Of a stretch of 64,000 nt of DNA, positions 9,075 to 17,132 are shown in pieces (position 1 is the first letter of the stretch; every line of letters begins with the position of its first letter). The stretch comes from Fluoribacter dumoffii NY 23. GTDB lineage: Bacteria > Pseudomonadota > Gammaproteobacteria > Legionellales > Legionellaceae. The stretch lies in assembly GCF_000236165.1 (NCBI RefSeq), contig NZ_CM001373.1, positions 3,316,325 through 3,380,324 of the forward strand. The letters are read 5' to 3'. The notes beneath the pieces were generated by a model. The model worked only from the letters and a program-made list of their open reading frames with translations, was not told the origin of the DNA and searched no databases. The position numbers and the translations under genes were made by a program.

Positions 9075-10235
9075 ATGGAGACAAGTAAAACTCCAACTCG
9101 TATTGCAATCGTCGCAGGAGAGGCGTCGGGCGACTTATTAGGGGCAGGATTAATACGCGAGCTAAAAAAGCATCTGCCTTTGATTGAATGGATGGGTATT
9201 GGCGGCCCCGAGATGATACGCGAAGGTTTTAACTCCCTAATCAACATACAGCGGCTATCAGTAATGGGGATTAGTGATACCCTGCTTCATTACCCCAAAT
9301 TATTGCAAATTCGAAAAATGCTTAACAAGGAATGGAAAAAAAATCCTCCTGATGTATTTATTGGCATTGATTATCCCTATTTTAATTTGTCCTTGGAGTT
9401 ACGCCTGAAGAAATTGGGAATTAAAACAGTGCATTTAGTCAGCCCTAAAATCTGGGCCTGGCGCCAAAAAAGAGTTTTCTATATCAAGGAAGCAGTTGAT
9501 TTAATGCTTACTTTATTTCCTTTTGAAGAAAATTTATATAAAAAATATGATGTGCCCGTACGCTATATAGGCCATCCTCTGGCGGATCAAATTGAATTAA
9601 ACATAGAGGCAGAGCCCGTCAGGAAACAACTTGGTTTTTTACCCCAAGATAAAATAATAAGTGTTTTGCCCGGGAGCAGGGCGAGTGAAATAAAATATAT
9701 GGGCCCCCTGTTTATTGATGTAATGCACGAACTCAACAAACACATGCCCGAACTTCAGTTTGTCGTGCCAACAGCCAATGCCAATCTAAAAGCACTTTTT
9801 AGCGAGCAGATACAGAAAAAAGGGTATAATTTAAAGCTTAAAATTCTCGATGGACAATCCCGCGAGGCATTAATTGCTGCGGATTTTGCTTTGGTTAAAT
9901 CAGGAACGGCCACACTGGAGGCCATGTTATTAAAACGCCCTATGGTGGTTGCTTTTAAATGGAGTGCCCTGAATCACGCGATTATCGCACCTCAACTAAA
10001 AATTCCCTACATCTCCTTACCTAATATTTTAGCCAATCAACAATTAATACCTGAGTTTATTCAATCCGAAGCATTGGTCCAACCGATTGCACATAAAATC
10101 CTACAGCTTTTTCAATCAGCTGCCAGCGAAGCTCTTAAGACACAGTTTGCATCCATCCATCGGCATTTAAGGCAAAACGCAAATCAACAAGCAGCCTTGG
10201 CTATTTCTCAGCTTCTGGAATCGTGTCGTTCTTGA
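9075..10235 (+). CDS. lpxB: lipid-A-disaccharide synthase
   Basis: GT19 family inverting glycosyltransferase. It joins UDP-2,3-diacylglucosamine and lipid X to give the beta-1',6-linked lipid A disaccharide at the inner membrane. The N-terminal motif IAIVAGEASGDLLGAGLI and the donor-site segment VLPGSRASEIKYMGP are clear, as are SPKIWAWRQKR and the late KSGTATLEAML. I place the start at 9075 (386 aa) because residues align with the family from there; an upstream start at 9015 would add 20 residues of non-family sequence. It lies opposite lpxD, and the two stops cross so that 35 bp are coding on both strands. Confidence 0.93.
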   Translation: METSKTPTRIAIVAGEASGDLLGAGLIRELKKHLPLIEWMGIGGPEMIREGFNSLINIQRLSVMGISDTLLHYPKLLQIRKMLNKEWKKNPPDVFIGIDYPYFNLSLELRLKKLGIKTVHLVSPKIWAWRQKRVFYIKEAVDLMLTLFPFEENLYKKYDVPVRYIGHPLADQIELNIEAEPVRKQLGFLPQDKIISVLPGSRASEIKYMGPLFIDVMHELNKHMPELQFVVPTANANLKALFSEQIQKKGYNLKLKILDGQSREALIAADFALVKSGTATLEAMLLKRPMVVAFKWSALNHAIIAPQLKIPYISLPNILANQQLIPEFIQSEALVQPIAHKILQLFQSAASEALKTQFASIHRHLRQNANQQAALAISQLLESCRS

Positions 10236-11235
10236 TCCGTTTCTTTAAAAAATGGGTTTGTCGATGCCATTCCCGATCAGGTAAGGCAGGATATCCTCCC
10301 ACTCTGGCTCCCGCAGGCACATCTTGGACTGCAGTCGAACCCACCAAAACCGTAGCACGCTCGCCAATAGTTAAGTGGCCGCTGATTCCCACTTTACCGG
10401 CCAAGGTAACATATTCACCAAGCTGACTGCTGCCAGCAATACCGACTTGGCCACAAAGTATCGACCCCTTACCTATTTTTACATTGTGGCCAATCTGGAT
10501 TTGATTATCCAAACGGCACCAGTCCCCAATTTCAGTATTATCCATGGAACCTCGATCAATACATGTATTGGCACCAATTTCGACATTATTTCCTATTATC
10601 ACCCCGCCTGCCTGGGGTATTTTATAATAACCGTGCTCGTCTCCGGCAAAGCCGAACCCATCCTGACCAATACGAGCCCCAGGATAGATTAATACCTTGT
10701 TTCCCATAACCGTATGACTGATGCTGACATTATTTTCAATGCAGCAATCATCCCCAATAACTACCCTATCTCCGATAAAAGTATTCACGCCTATTTTGCA
10801 CCGCGCTCCTATCCGCACGCCTTCACCTATATAGGCGCCATGCGCTATGTGACAACCTGCACCAACTACCGCACTCACAGCTATAAACGCAGAGGAAGCA
10901 ATAAAGGGTTTAACAGCATCTGGAGGATAGAATACTTGCGCAATAAGAGCGTATGCTTTATAGGGATTACTATGAACCAGCAGATGCATGTGCCTGGGAG
11001 CATATTGGGCGTAATTGGGCGAAACAATGCATGCTCCAGCCTGTGAGGATTTAAGTGCTTTAAGATATCTTTTCTCATGCAACATGGATAACTGATGTTT
11101 TTGGGCCTTCGCAAGCGGTGCAACATCAGAAACAAGATATGTGGCTCCCTCCGGATGCTGCAGAGATGCCCCGGAACACTCAGCTAAATGCGCTAAACTA
11201 AAAGGGCCTTGGGGGGTTGAAAATCGAATCGACAC
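10201..11235 (-). CDS. lpxD: UDP-3-O-(3-hydroxyacyl)glucosamine N-acyltransferase
   Basis: Trimeric left-handed beta-helix acyltransferase that N-acylates UDP-3-O-acylglucosamine, the third step of lipid A synthesis. Residues 1-~100 form the uridine-binding domain; residues ~105-310 are hexapeptide repeats (for example IGARCKIGVNTFIGDRVVIG). The catalytic His is in QIQIGHNVKIG. Length (344 aa) is normal. It follows lpxA on the same strand with a 15-bp gap, so the two are co-transcribed. fabZ, which often separates lpxD and lpxA, is absent here. The 3' end overlaps convergent lpxB. Confidence 0.93.
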   Translation of the reverse strand: MSIRFSTPQGPFSLAHLAECSGASLQHPEGATYLVSDVAPLAKAQKHQLSMLHEKRYLKALKSSQAGACIVSPNYAQYAPRHMHLLVHSNPYKAYALIAQVFYPPDAVKPFIASSAFIAVSAVVGAGCHIAHGAYIGEGVRIGARCKIGVNTFIGDRVVIGDDCCIENNVSISHTVMGNKVLIYPGARIGQDGFGFAGDEHGYYKIPQAGGVIIGNNVEIGANTCIDRGSMDNTEIGDWCRLDNQIQIGHNVKIGKGSILCGQVGIAGSSQLGEYVTLAGKVGISGHLTIGERATVLVGSTAVQDVPAGARVGGYPALPDREWHRQTHFLKKRIKNDTIPEAEK

Positions 11236-11250
11236 AATTTATACCTTCCA

Positions 11251-12078
11251 TTAATAACGGTAAAATCCGCGGGTTGACCCTTTTAGGAAGCGCACTATGC
11301 AGGCAACATCCGCATTATCCGCAAAATCATTCTGTACCTGCTCTATCGCATCAGCAATACTTGCTCCTTTTTGAAATAGGGTTTTATAGGCACGTTTAAT
11401 GCAACTTTTTGCTTCCGGAGAATATTCAAGCCGGCGCAAACGTTCCATATTAATACCATATAATTTTGCCGGATTACCTGTTACTAAGGTATAAGGACAA
11501 ACATCTTTAGTAATTAAACTCAAAGCGCCTATCATGGACATGCGGCCTAATTGAATAAACTGATGCAAGCCACATAAAGCACCTACAGTAACCCAATCCT
11601 CGATAATGACATGACCGCCTATAGCTACGGCATTGGAAATAACGTTATGATTGCCGATGAGTACGTCATGGCCTACATGGGCTGAAATCATGAGAACATT
11701 ATGATTGCCGATACAGGTCTTACCGCCCCCGCCTCGTGTTCCACGATTTATGGTGACGTATTCCCGAATAATATTATCATCACCGATGAATACCTTGCTG
11801 ATTTCCCCATTAAACTTGAGATCCTGAGGGATGCCGCCAATAATTGACCCGGTCCCAATCTGGTTACGCTCCCCAATTTCAGTCCAACCTTCAATAGTTA
11901 CATGTGAAGCGATTGATGTTCCTTGAGCAATTCTAACGTTTTCACCAATAATAGAATAAGGCCCTATGGAAACATTAGGGCCAATTTTAGCTCCGGGAGC
12001 GATCAAAGCTGTTGGATGAATTTGATTCGGAGTGGGTATTAGATTATTTGCTAAATGGTCTAATTGACTCACCAGCAT
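11251..12078 (-). CDS. lpxA: UDP-N-acetylglucosamine O-acyltransferase
   Basis: First enzyme of lipid A synthesis; transfers a 3-hydroxyacyl chain from acyl-ACP to UDP-GlcNAc. Hexapeptide repeats run from IHPTALIAPGAKIGPNVSIGPYS through the first two thirds, and the helical C-terminal domain follows (LRRLEYSPEAKSCIKRAYKTLF). The catalytic histidine region is HNVLMISAHVGHDVLIGN. I choose the ATG at 12078 (275 aa) because GGAGG lies four bases before it; an ATG eight codons upstream is less well placed. lpxD follows directly. Confidence 0.93.
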   Translation of the reverse strand: MLVSQLDHLANNLIPTPNQIHPTALIAPGAKIGPNVSIGPYSIIGENVRIAQGTSIASHVTIEGWTEIGERNQIGTGSIIGGIPQDLKFNGEISKVFIGDDNIIREYVTINRGTRGGGGKTCIGNHNVLMISAHVGHDVLIGNHNVISNAVAIGGHVIIEDWVTVGALCGLHQFIQLGRMSMIGALSLITKDVCPYTLVTGNPAKLYGINMERLRRLEYSPEAKSCIKRAYKTLFQKGASIADAIEQVQNDFADNADVACIVRFLKGSTRGFYRY

Positions 12079-12136
12079 GTTTACCTCCACAACTAAAATC
12101 AATACAACAGACCTTAAAGGTATTACTGATTAACCA

Positions 12137-13246
12137 CTAACACATATAGCTCATTTTTATGAACACATCGCGAACAGCAAATCTTTGAGCAATGACCAGT
12201 GTATTTTGGGTACCGCTGCTGCGGATCGCATCAGCATTGACGTGGGACCAATACTGCTCAGTATTAATACCGCCCTTGATACCAAAACTGCTGCCATTAT
12301 GAAAAGGAATCTGTGCTGCGATCGCCAAATTTGAACCCACTACAACGGATGCCCAAAGAGTGGTTGGCGTGGCTTGCTCATAACTGTAATGGGTTGTGGA
12401 TACGATACCGGGGTAGTTTGGAATAATCCCTGTGGTATTCAAATCCTCATCCCATTTAGAACTGTATGAACCACCCAGAAGTGCTGCAGATACATCACCA
12501 ACAAGACTAATATAGCGATTAAGACTCCAGGTGGCACCCATACCTATTTGTGGACCAATTCCGAAATATTTTGCTGAATAATCAATCTGGTCGTCTAATG
12601 GAGCTTCCAGTGGATTAAATTCCACATCAACATAGGCCATGGTTCCTTCGTAATCAGCAGAAAAACCTTTTTTAAATTCAGAAGCTTTAATACCGTAATA
12701 ACGGGAAAAATGTACATTATTCAAAAAAGTGCTTTGAAAAAAGCGATGAGTCAATAATTCTACTGTTTGGAAATCATAATGGGAACTGACCGCAGCAGTG
12801 GCATCACGAATTTGCTGGCCACCAGGAATAATTGGATCGGTTGGATTAAAAAAAGGATTGGTCTGGGCAATTTGACTCAAACGGTTTACTATCACACCAT
12901 TTGTGCCAGTATTTCCAATTTCATTAAATCCTTTATTTTTCAGGTTGGTATAGGTTAGCGTCACATCATGATCCATTTGGGGACCAAATTTATAGCCTAC
13001 GCCCACTAGAAACCCCCAACGCGAATCAAGATTTATTTGGTGGGAATTCGTACTCCCATCTGCAAAAATTGTTTCGGCATATAAAGTTTTATTAATTCCT
13101 TCATCACTTAAAGAGCCATATATAGGTGCACCAGTAACGAAAAAACCTTTTGTAAGATCTTGACTACTGCCTAAAGTACCAGCAAAAGTCAGGGTGCTGT
13201 TAACAAGTAGCAAGCTGCAAAGAAATTTCCTTTTTAAAATAATCAC
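12137..13246 (-). CDS. Legionella major outer membrane protein (MOMP) family porin
   Basis: A 369-residue outer-membrane beta-barrel of the Legionella MOMP family. It has a Sec signal peptide (MIILKRKF, a hydrophobic core LCSLLLVNSTL, then TFAG) followed by alternating amphipathic strands with many aromatic residues and repeated Gly (RWGFLVGVGYKFG, YFGIGPQIGMGATWSL, SFGIKGGINTEQYW). The start codon is GTG with GGAG six bases upstream. Its mature protein would be about 347 residues. The 35 bp before it on the strand contain a perfect 7-bp inverted repeat (AGCAGAA/TTCTGCT). Species of Legionella usually carry several paralogues, so this need not be the abundant MOMP itself. Confidence 0.85.
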   Translation of the reverse strand: MIILKRKFLCSLLLVNSTLTFAGTLGSSQDLTKGFFVTGAPIYGSLSDEGINKTLYAETIFADGSTNSHQINLDSRWGFLVGVGYKFGPQMDHDVTLTYTNLKNKGFNEIGNTGTNGVIVNRLSQIAQTNPFFNPTDPIIPGGQQIRDATAAVSSHYDFQTVELLTHRFFQSTFLNNVHFSRYYGIKASEFKKGFSADYEGTMAYVDVEFNPLEAPLDDQIDYSAKYFGIGPQIGMGATWSLNRYISLVGDVSAALLGGSYSSKWDEDLNTTGIIPNYPGIVSTTHYSYEQATPTTLWASVVVGSNLAIAAQIPFHNGSSFGIKGGINTEQYWSHVNADAIRSSGTQNTLVIAQRFAVRDVFIKMSYMC

Positions 13247-13282
13247 GTTGACTCCATTAACTAAATTACAAATAAACTTAAA

Positions 13283-13300
13283 AGCAGAATATTTTCTGCT
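13283..13300 (-). promoter_or_regulatory. inverted repeat in the MOMP-like gene leader
   Basis: AGCAGAA, a 4-base spacer and TTCTGCT form a perfect 7-bp dyad 37 bp upstream of the GTG start of the porin gene. It could be a 5' leader hairpin or an operator. Role unknown. Confidence 0.3.
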
Positions 13301-13471
13301 GCTATAGGTTAACAGAATTCAAATAGAAGTCTACGGGTTAACCATAGTACTACCGAAATAAATTGAAACGTTATGTAATCAGAAAGATCCAAATTATTTT
13401 TTAAATATTAGACATTGATATTTAAATAAATTTTACATAAGCTGACCGGTTGAACCCTTAAAGGTAAGAAG

Positions 13472-14671
13472 ATGGCAATGAACAATTTTAAAAAATTAAT
13501 TCCCCTGTTTTTCTTTGTCTTCCTAAGCCTTAATGCTTATAGCCAATCCCCAGAAAAAACTCAGAACCTGCTGATAAGTTATACTTACCTCGGAACATTC
13601 CCTAAAGAAACGGCACAAACGGCATTAAACAAAATGCCTCCACTTGATGTGCTTGACGCAAATTACGAGGTGACGCTTTATAAAATCAACTACAGGACTC
13701 CTGCACCAGATGGACATATCACTACAGCTTCTGGTTTGCTGGCAGTACCCGCGGTAACAGCTGAAATAGGAATTGTGAGCTACCAACATGGAACACGGTT
13801 TAACCGTGAGGATGCACCTTCAAGGATGAAAGAAAGCGATGCTATTTACCCTGCCTTGTTTTCCAGCCATGGCGGTTATCTTACGGTGATGCCCGATTAC
13901 CTTGGTTTTGGGGATAATGAATTGCCCCTGCACCCTTATGTACAATATGAAACTCTTGCCAGCAGCAGTATGGATATGCTTTTAGCTGCTAAAGAATTTG
14001 CAAAAATTCTTAAGATTAAAATAAACGATCAACTTTATATCGGTGGTTACTCAGAAGGTGGTTTTTCATCCCTGGCCTTGTTTGAATTGCTCGCAACACA
14101 CCACCCCGAGATCCCCCTTACCGCTGTCGCCTTAGGTTCTGCGCCTTATGATTGGGATGAGACCATGAGATTTATTATGCTTAACCCTGGACCAAGAGCC
14201 ACGGCATATCTCGCTTATTTCTTTTACTCACTACAAACCTACAAAAACTATTGGGCTAATTTAGATCAAATTTTTGTCAGCCCCTATAATGTCCTGGTTC
14301 CAGAATTATTTGACGGACGCCACTCCACGAAAGAAATAATTAATGCACTCCCCCAAAATCCGGCTTTAATTTTTCAAGCAACATTTTTTGATGCCATTTT
14401 GAATCCATTGGAGAGCGATACAGAGAAATTAAAAAACTATTTCAACCATTATGATTATAGGCCAACAGCCCCTTTACTGCTGGTGGGCACAAAAGGAGAT
14501 AAGGACGTCCCCTACCATGGGGCGGAAATCGCTTATAACCAATTTAAAAAATACAGCAGTGCCGTTTTTATTCAATCAGTGAGCGACACCCTTGATCATC
14601 GCGACGCGGGACCCTATGTGTTTTATGAGATGCTTCGATTTTTTAAAGATTTTCAGCCGGCCAGTGAATAA
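13472..14671 (+). CDS. secreted alpha/beta hydrolase (lipase/esterase-like)
   Basis: A 399-residue exported alpha/beta-hydrolase. A Sec signal peptide spans residues 1-~25 (LIPLFFFVFLSLNAYSQ). The nucleophile elbow is GGYSEGGF with Ser194; likely partners are Asp343 or Asp345 in KGDKDVPYHG and His376 in LDHRDAG, giving a plausible complete triad. The region before the elbow (YQHGTRF, MPDYLGFGDN) resembles secretory lipases and the LipA-like Legionella esterases. The start is supported by AAGG before ATG 13472; an alternative ATG is two codons later. It is divergent from the porin gene. Substrate (acyl esters, lipids) is inferred from the fold only. Confidence 0.82.
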   Translation: MAMNNFKKLIPLFFFVFLSLNAYSQSPEKTQNLLISYTYLGTFPKETAQTALNKMPPLDVLDANYEVTLYKINYRTPAPDGHITTASGLLAVPAVTAEIGIVSYQHGTRFNREDAPSRMKESDAIYPALFSSHGGYLTVMPDYLGFGDNELPLHPYVQYETLASSSMDMLLAAKEFAKILKIKINDQLYIGGYSEGGFSSLALFELLATHHPEIPLTAVALGSAPYDWDETMRFIMLNPGPRATAYLAYFFYSLQTYKNYWANLDQIFVSPYNVLVPELFDGRHSTKEIINALPQNPALIFQATFFDAILNPLESDTEKLKNYFNHYDYRPTAPLLLVGTKGDKDVPYHGAEIAYNQFKKYSSAVFIQSVSDTLDHRDAGPYVFYEMLRFFKDFQPASE

Positions 14672-14819
14672 GCTGGTGTTTGAAGTAAGCCGATGGAAGA
14701 GTAGCTTTAAGCCTGCTTTACCCGTGAAACCAGAGGTTCACTCTTTCAAAAAGAAAAAAACTAAGTCCGTCTGCAGACACATACTTCCTGGAGTTTTTTA
14801 AAGTTCCTGGATGCAATCA

Positions 14820-14849
14820 CGCTGCTGAAGCGCGCGCTTAAATGCAGCG
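14820..14849 (+). terminator. possible terminator after the secreted hydrolase gene
   Basis: CGCTGC and GCAGCG pair around an inner self-complementary AAGCGCGCGCTT, followed by GTTATTTTATT. It lies 150 bp beyond the hydrolase stop and immediately before the stop of the convergent small gene. Confidence 0.4.
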
Positions 14850-14850
14850 G

Positions 14851-15210
14851 TTATTTTATTGTGCAGAAAATGGGGCCATTATCAAGCTGCAACTCATTTC
14901 CCCCCGAATCCGTTAAAAATTGCCCAATGTAGCGTTGATTCTTTTTATTTAATTGCGCGGAGATAAAAATTCTCGGCCTGTCTTTTTCTTCTTGATCCAT
15001 GGCAACTAACAATAAATTGTCCGCACGCATACTAAAGCGTGTGACCTCCACTGGATAGTCAAAATCAATTTTTGGTACAGCACCTATTTTATCAGGCACA
15101 ACAAAGGAAAGGGTATTTTCCAAGCCTTCAGGATAACAGGTTACGGTTTTTTGTGCCGCGAATGCAGTTCCAATGAAACTCAGTAGTAATGCCAGAAACA
15201 AACGATGCAT
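14851..15210 (-). CDS. small exported hypothetical protein (119 aa)
   Basis: An exported protein of unknown function. A clear Sec signal peptide occupies residues 1-18 (MHRLFLALLLSFIGTAFA, then AQ). The mature ~100 residues hold two cysteines (in VTCYPEG and FCTIK at the very end) that could form a disulfide tying the termini in the periplasm. The body looks like a small beta-rich domain (RFSMRADNLLLVAMD, ISAQLNKKNQRYIGQFL). It is a single gene between the convergent hydrolase and the divergent metallopeptidase. Family not recognised. Confidence 0.7.
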   Translation of the reverse strand: MHRLFLALLLSFIGTAFAAQKTVTCYPEGLENTLSFVVPDKIGAVPKIDFDYPVEVTRFSMRADNLLLVAMDQEEKDRPRIFISAQLNKKNQRYIGQFLTDSGGNELQLDNGPIFCTIK

Positions 15211-15384
15211 AGGCCTTCACTCCTAAATAAATTAAAAGTCAGCTAGAAATTACATTAAATATAACTTATTTATACTGGTTTGAAATTCCTTATTCTATTT
15301 AATCATCTCCTCTGAAACTCATTAAAAAGCGGTATAAAATTTAGTCATCTATACTATAAAAATGACACCGCTTGTATTTTGACC

Positions 15385-16986
15385 ATGAAAGAGCGCTTTG
15401 CAGCTGTTTCCAGACAATTGAACGAATTAGGTATCCAGCCCCAAAGCAAATTTGTTGCGGAACGCGAGGACAAGCTCATACAACACGCTACTCAACTCGA
15501 TCAACTACAGCATGCAGCATATGAGGCCATAGAAGAACACTACTCCCAATTTAACCCTGCAGCATCCAAAGAAGAGCACTTCCATTTTTTTAAAAAAATA
15601 TTAAGGATCAAAAATGTGCTTAGGGAGCTGCAAAATCTCCATAATGATCTGACCCAAAAATTGGGCGAACGCTCAATGATTTATATCCAGGATGAACAAA
15701 AAATTAACTTAAATGATAAAATCATCTTGCCTGAATTAAAAGGGAAGGAACCTAAAGAAATTGTGCGCGCCAACTTCTATCAACTATTGGAAAATATTAC
15801 CAGGAATAATTCACTTAATTCTGCAGAAACAAATTATATCACCTCACTTTTGATGCAATTGGTTTCAAGGCCTGCAGGCATAAAATTAATAGTAAAACTT
15901 AATTATTTACTCGCTTCAAAGGATGCCCAATTAATTTTAAAACCCAGCAAAAATTTTGAATGCTCCATGACTGCAGAGGGTTTAGCAAGTGCTTCCCCAG
16001 AGTTTACCAGTAAATCCTTCTCTCCTGAGGATGATTTTAAAACCATTTTAAAAAAAGCAACCATTCGTGGAAGGGGAGCACAACGGGTGCGCGTAGGTAT
16101 AGATTTCAACTACAACAACAGTATCTCTGCCTTGAATTTGGAAACTTATGCCTCGACGGGAAATGGTCTAACCGATTCTGGGCCCGCGTTTGTTTTAATG
16201 GGCCATGAATTAATTCATGCCATGCACAATCTTTTAGGCAAAGCCAGACATAATTTTTCCCTTTTTTTTCAAGGAAATAATTATCAGGATGATCCGCTTA
16301 TGAACGCCCTTTATCCGACAAGTTCCTTATATAGTTATGGATCTGCAGCGGAAGAATACTGGACGATTGAAGGTGCGGTCTTGTGTGAAAACTCAATTCG
16401 CAATGAACATGGCTTTTTTAGAAGAACCGGGCATATCAGCGCCGAACCCGGTAGTCGAGCAATACGCGATCTTTATTATATTGGATTAGCTCGCAGTTAT
16501 GATCTCTTGCACCTGGAACGTCTCCAAACTTATATTCAGAATCAGGAGGAAATTGATGATATCAGCAAAGATGATCTCGCTCTCGAGAAACTTTTACAAT
16601 GCGAAAAGTATAAACTTATGCATTACTCTTTTACCGATATAATCAGTATGTGCCAATTTATTTCCCCTCTCCAATTAAGAAGAATGGAACGAGTTATAAA
16701 ATCAGTTTCGAGGGAGAAAATGGAAAATGAGGAAAGGGATTTGGAACAGGTTTTAGCGATTATTCCGCCTAAAATTGCTCAACTGTTTGTTGCCGTTACC
16801 ACTAGGGGAATAGCTGCCGATGAAAAAATAGATTCGGAAGAACTCGAGGCTATTCTACCTTCAATAAAAAGAATGGAGGAGCTTCTAAAAGAGTCAGGTT
16901 TATCCCATCGCAATTTGAAAGTTTTTAGTAATTTTATTGAAGCTATAGAACAAAGTGCGACTCACTCGGCTCTTAAAAATAATTAG
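15385..16986 (+). CDS. M91 (NleD-like) zinc metallopeptidase, candidate effector
   Basis: A 533-residue cytosolic-type protein with no signal peptide. Residues ~230-350 match the M91 pattern known from the type III effector NleD, which cleaves host MAP kinases: a zinc-binding HExxH (His274-Glu275-Leu-Ile-His278) in GHELIHAMHNLLG, then an acidic EEYWTIEG segment (Glu323-Glu324) and CENSIRNEHGFFRRTGH, which parallels the ENxIRxExGxxPR stretch of the family. Flanking regions are charged and helical (residues 1-120 and 400-533) and not recognised. Dot/Icm translocation is inferred from architecture and neighbours. The ATG at 15385 is preferred over a TTG two codons upstream. Metal binding looks intact; the substrate is unknown. 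Confidence 0.78.
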   Translation: MKERFAAVSRQLNELGIQPQSKFVAEREDKLIQHATQLDQLQHAAYEAIEEHYSQFNPAASKEEHFHFFKKILRIKNVLRELQNLHNDLTQKLGERSMIYIQDEQKINLNDKIILPELKGKEPKEIVRANFYQLLENITRNNSLNSAETNYITSLLMQLVSRPAGIKLIVKLNYLLASKDAQLILKPSKNFECSMTAEGLASASPEFTSKSFSPEDDFKTILKKATIRGRGAQRVRVGIDFNYNNSISALNLETYASTGNGLTDSGPAFVLMGHELIHAMHNLLGKARHNFSLFFQGNNYQDDPLMNALYPTSSLYSYGSAAEEYWTIEGAVLCENSIRNEHGFFRRTGHISAEPGSRAIRDLYYIGLARSYDLLHLERLQTYIQNQEEIDDISKDDLALEKLLQCEKYKLMHYSFTDIISMCQFISPLQLRRMERVIKSVSREKMENEERDLEQVLAIIPPKIAQLFVAVTTRGIAADEKIDSEELEAILPSIKRMEELLKESGLSHRNLKVFSNFIEAIEQSATHSALKNN

Positions 16987-17099
16987 AATTTTACCCTGTA
17001 CATCAAAGCTTCATAAGAAACTTTTTCCTAAAAAGGAGCTTATTGATGGAAGCAAGTTTTTAAACTTCTTATTTCTGTGGAACTTATTAAAATTCTGAA

Positions 17100-17119
17100 G
17101 CCCTTAATGACATAAGGGC
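17100..17119 (-). terminator. hairpin after the kinase gene
   Basis: GCCCTTA and TAAGGGC form a perfect 7-bp stem with a 6-base loop, 13 bp past the kinase stop. The T-rich stretch after it on the minus strand is weak (TTCAGAATTTT). Confidence 0.45.
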
Positions 17120-17132
17120 CTGGTGCGAGAAT

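Noticed and set aside
10714..11046. 110-codon plus-strand frame opposite lpxD
   Set aside because: Antisense to hexapeptide-repeat coding sequence, which often leaves long antisense frames open.
14592..14801. 69-codon frame after the hydrolase
   Set aside because: Overlaps the hydrolase 3' end in another frame and has no start signal.
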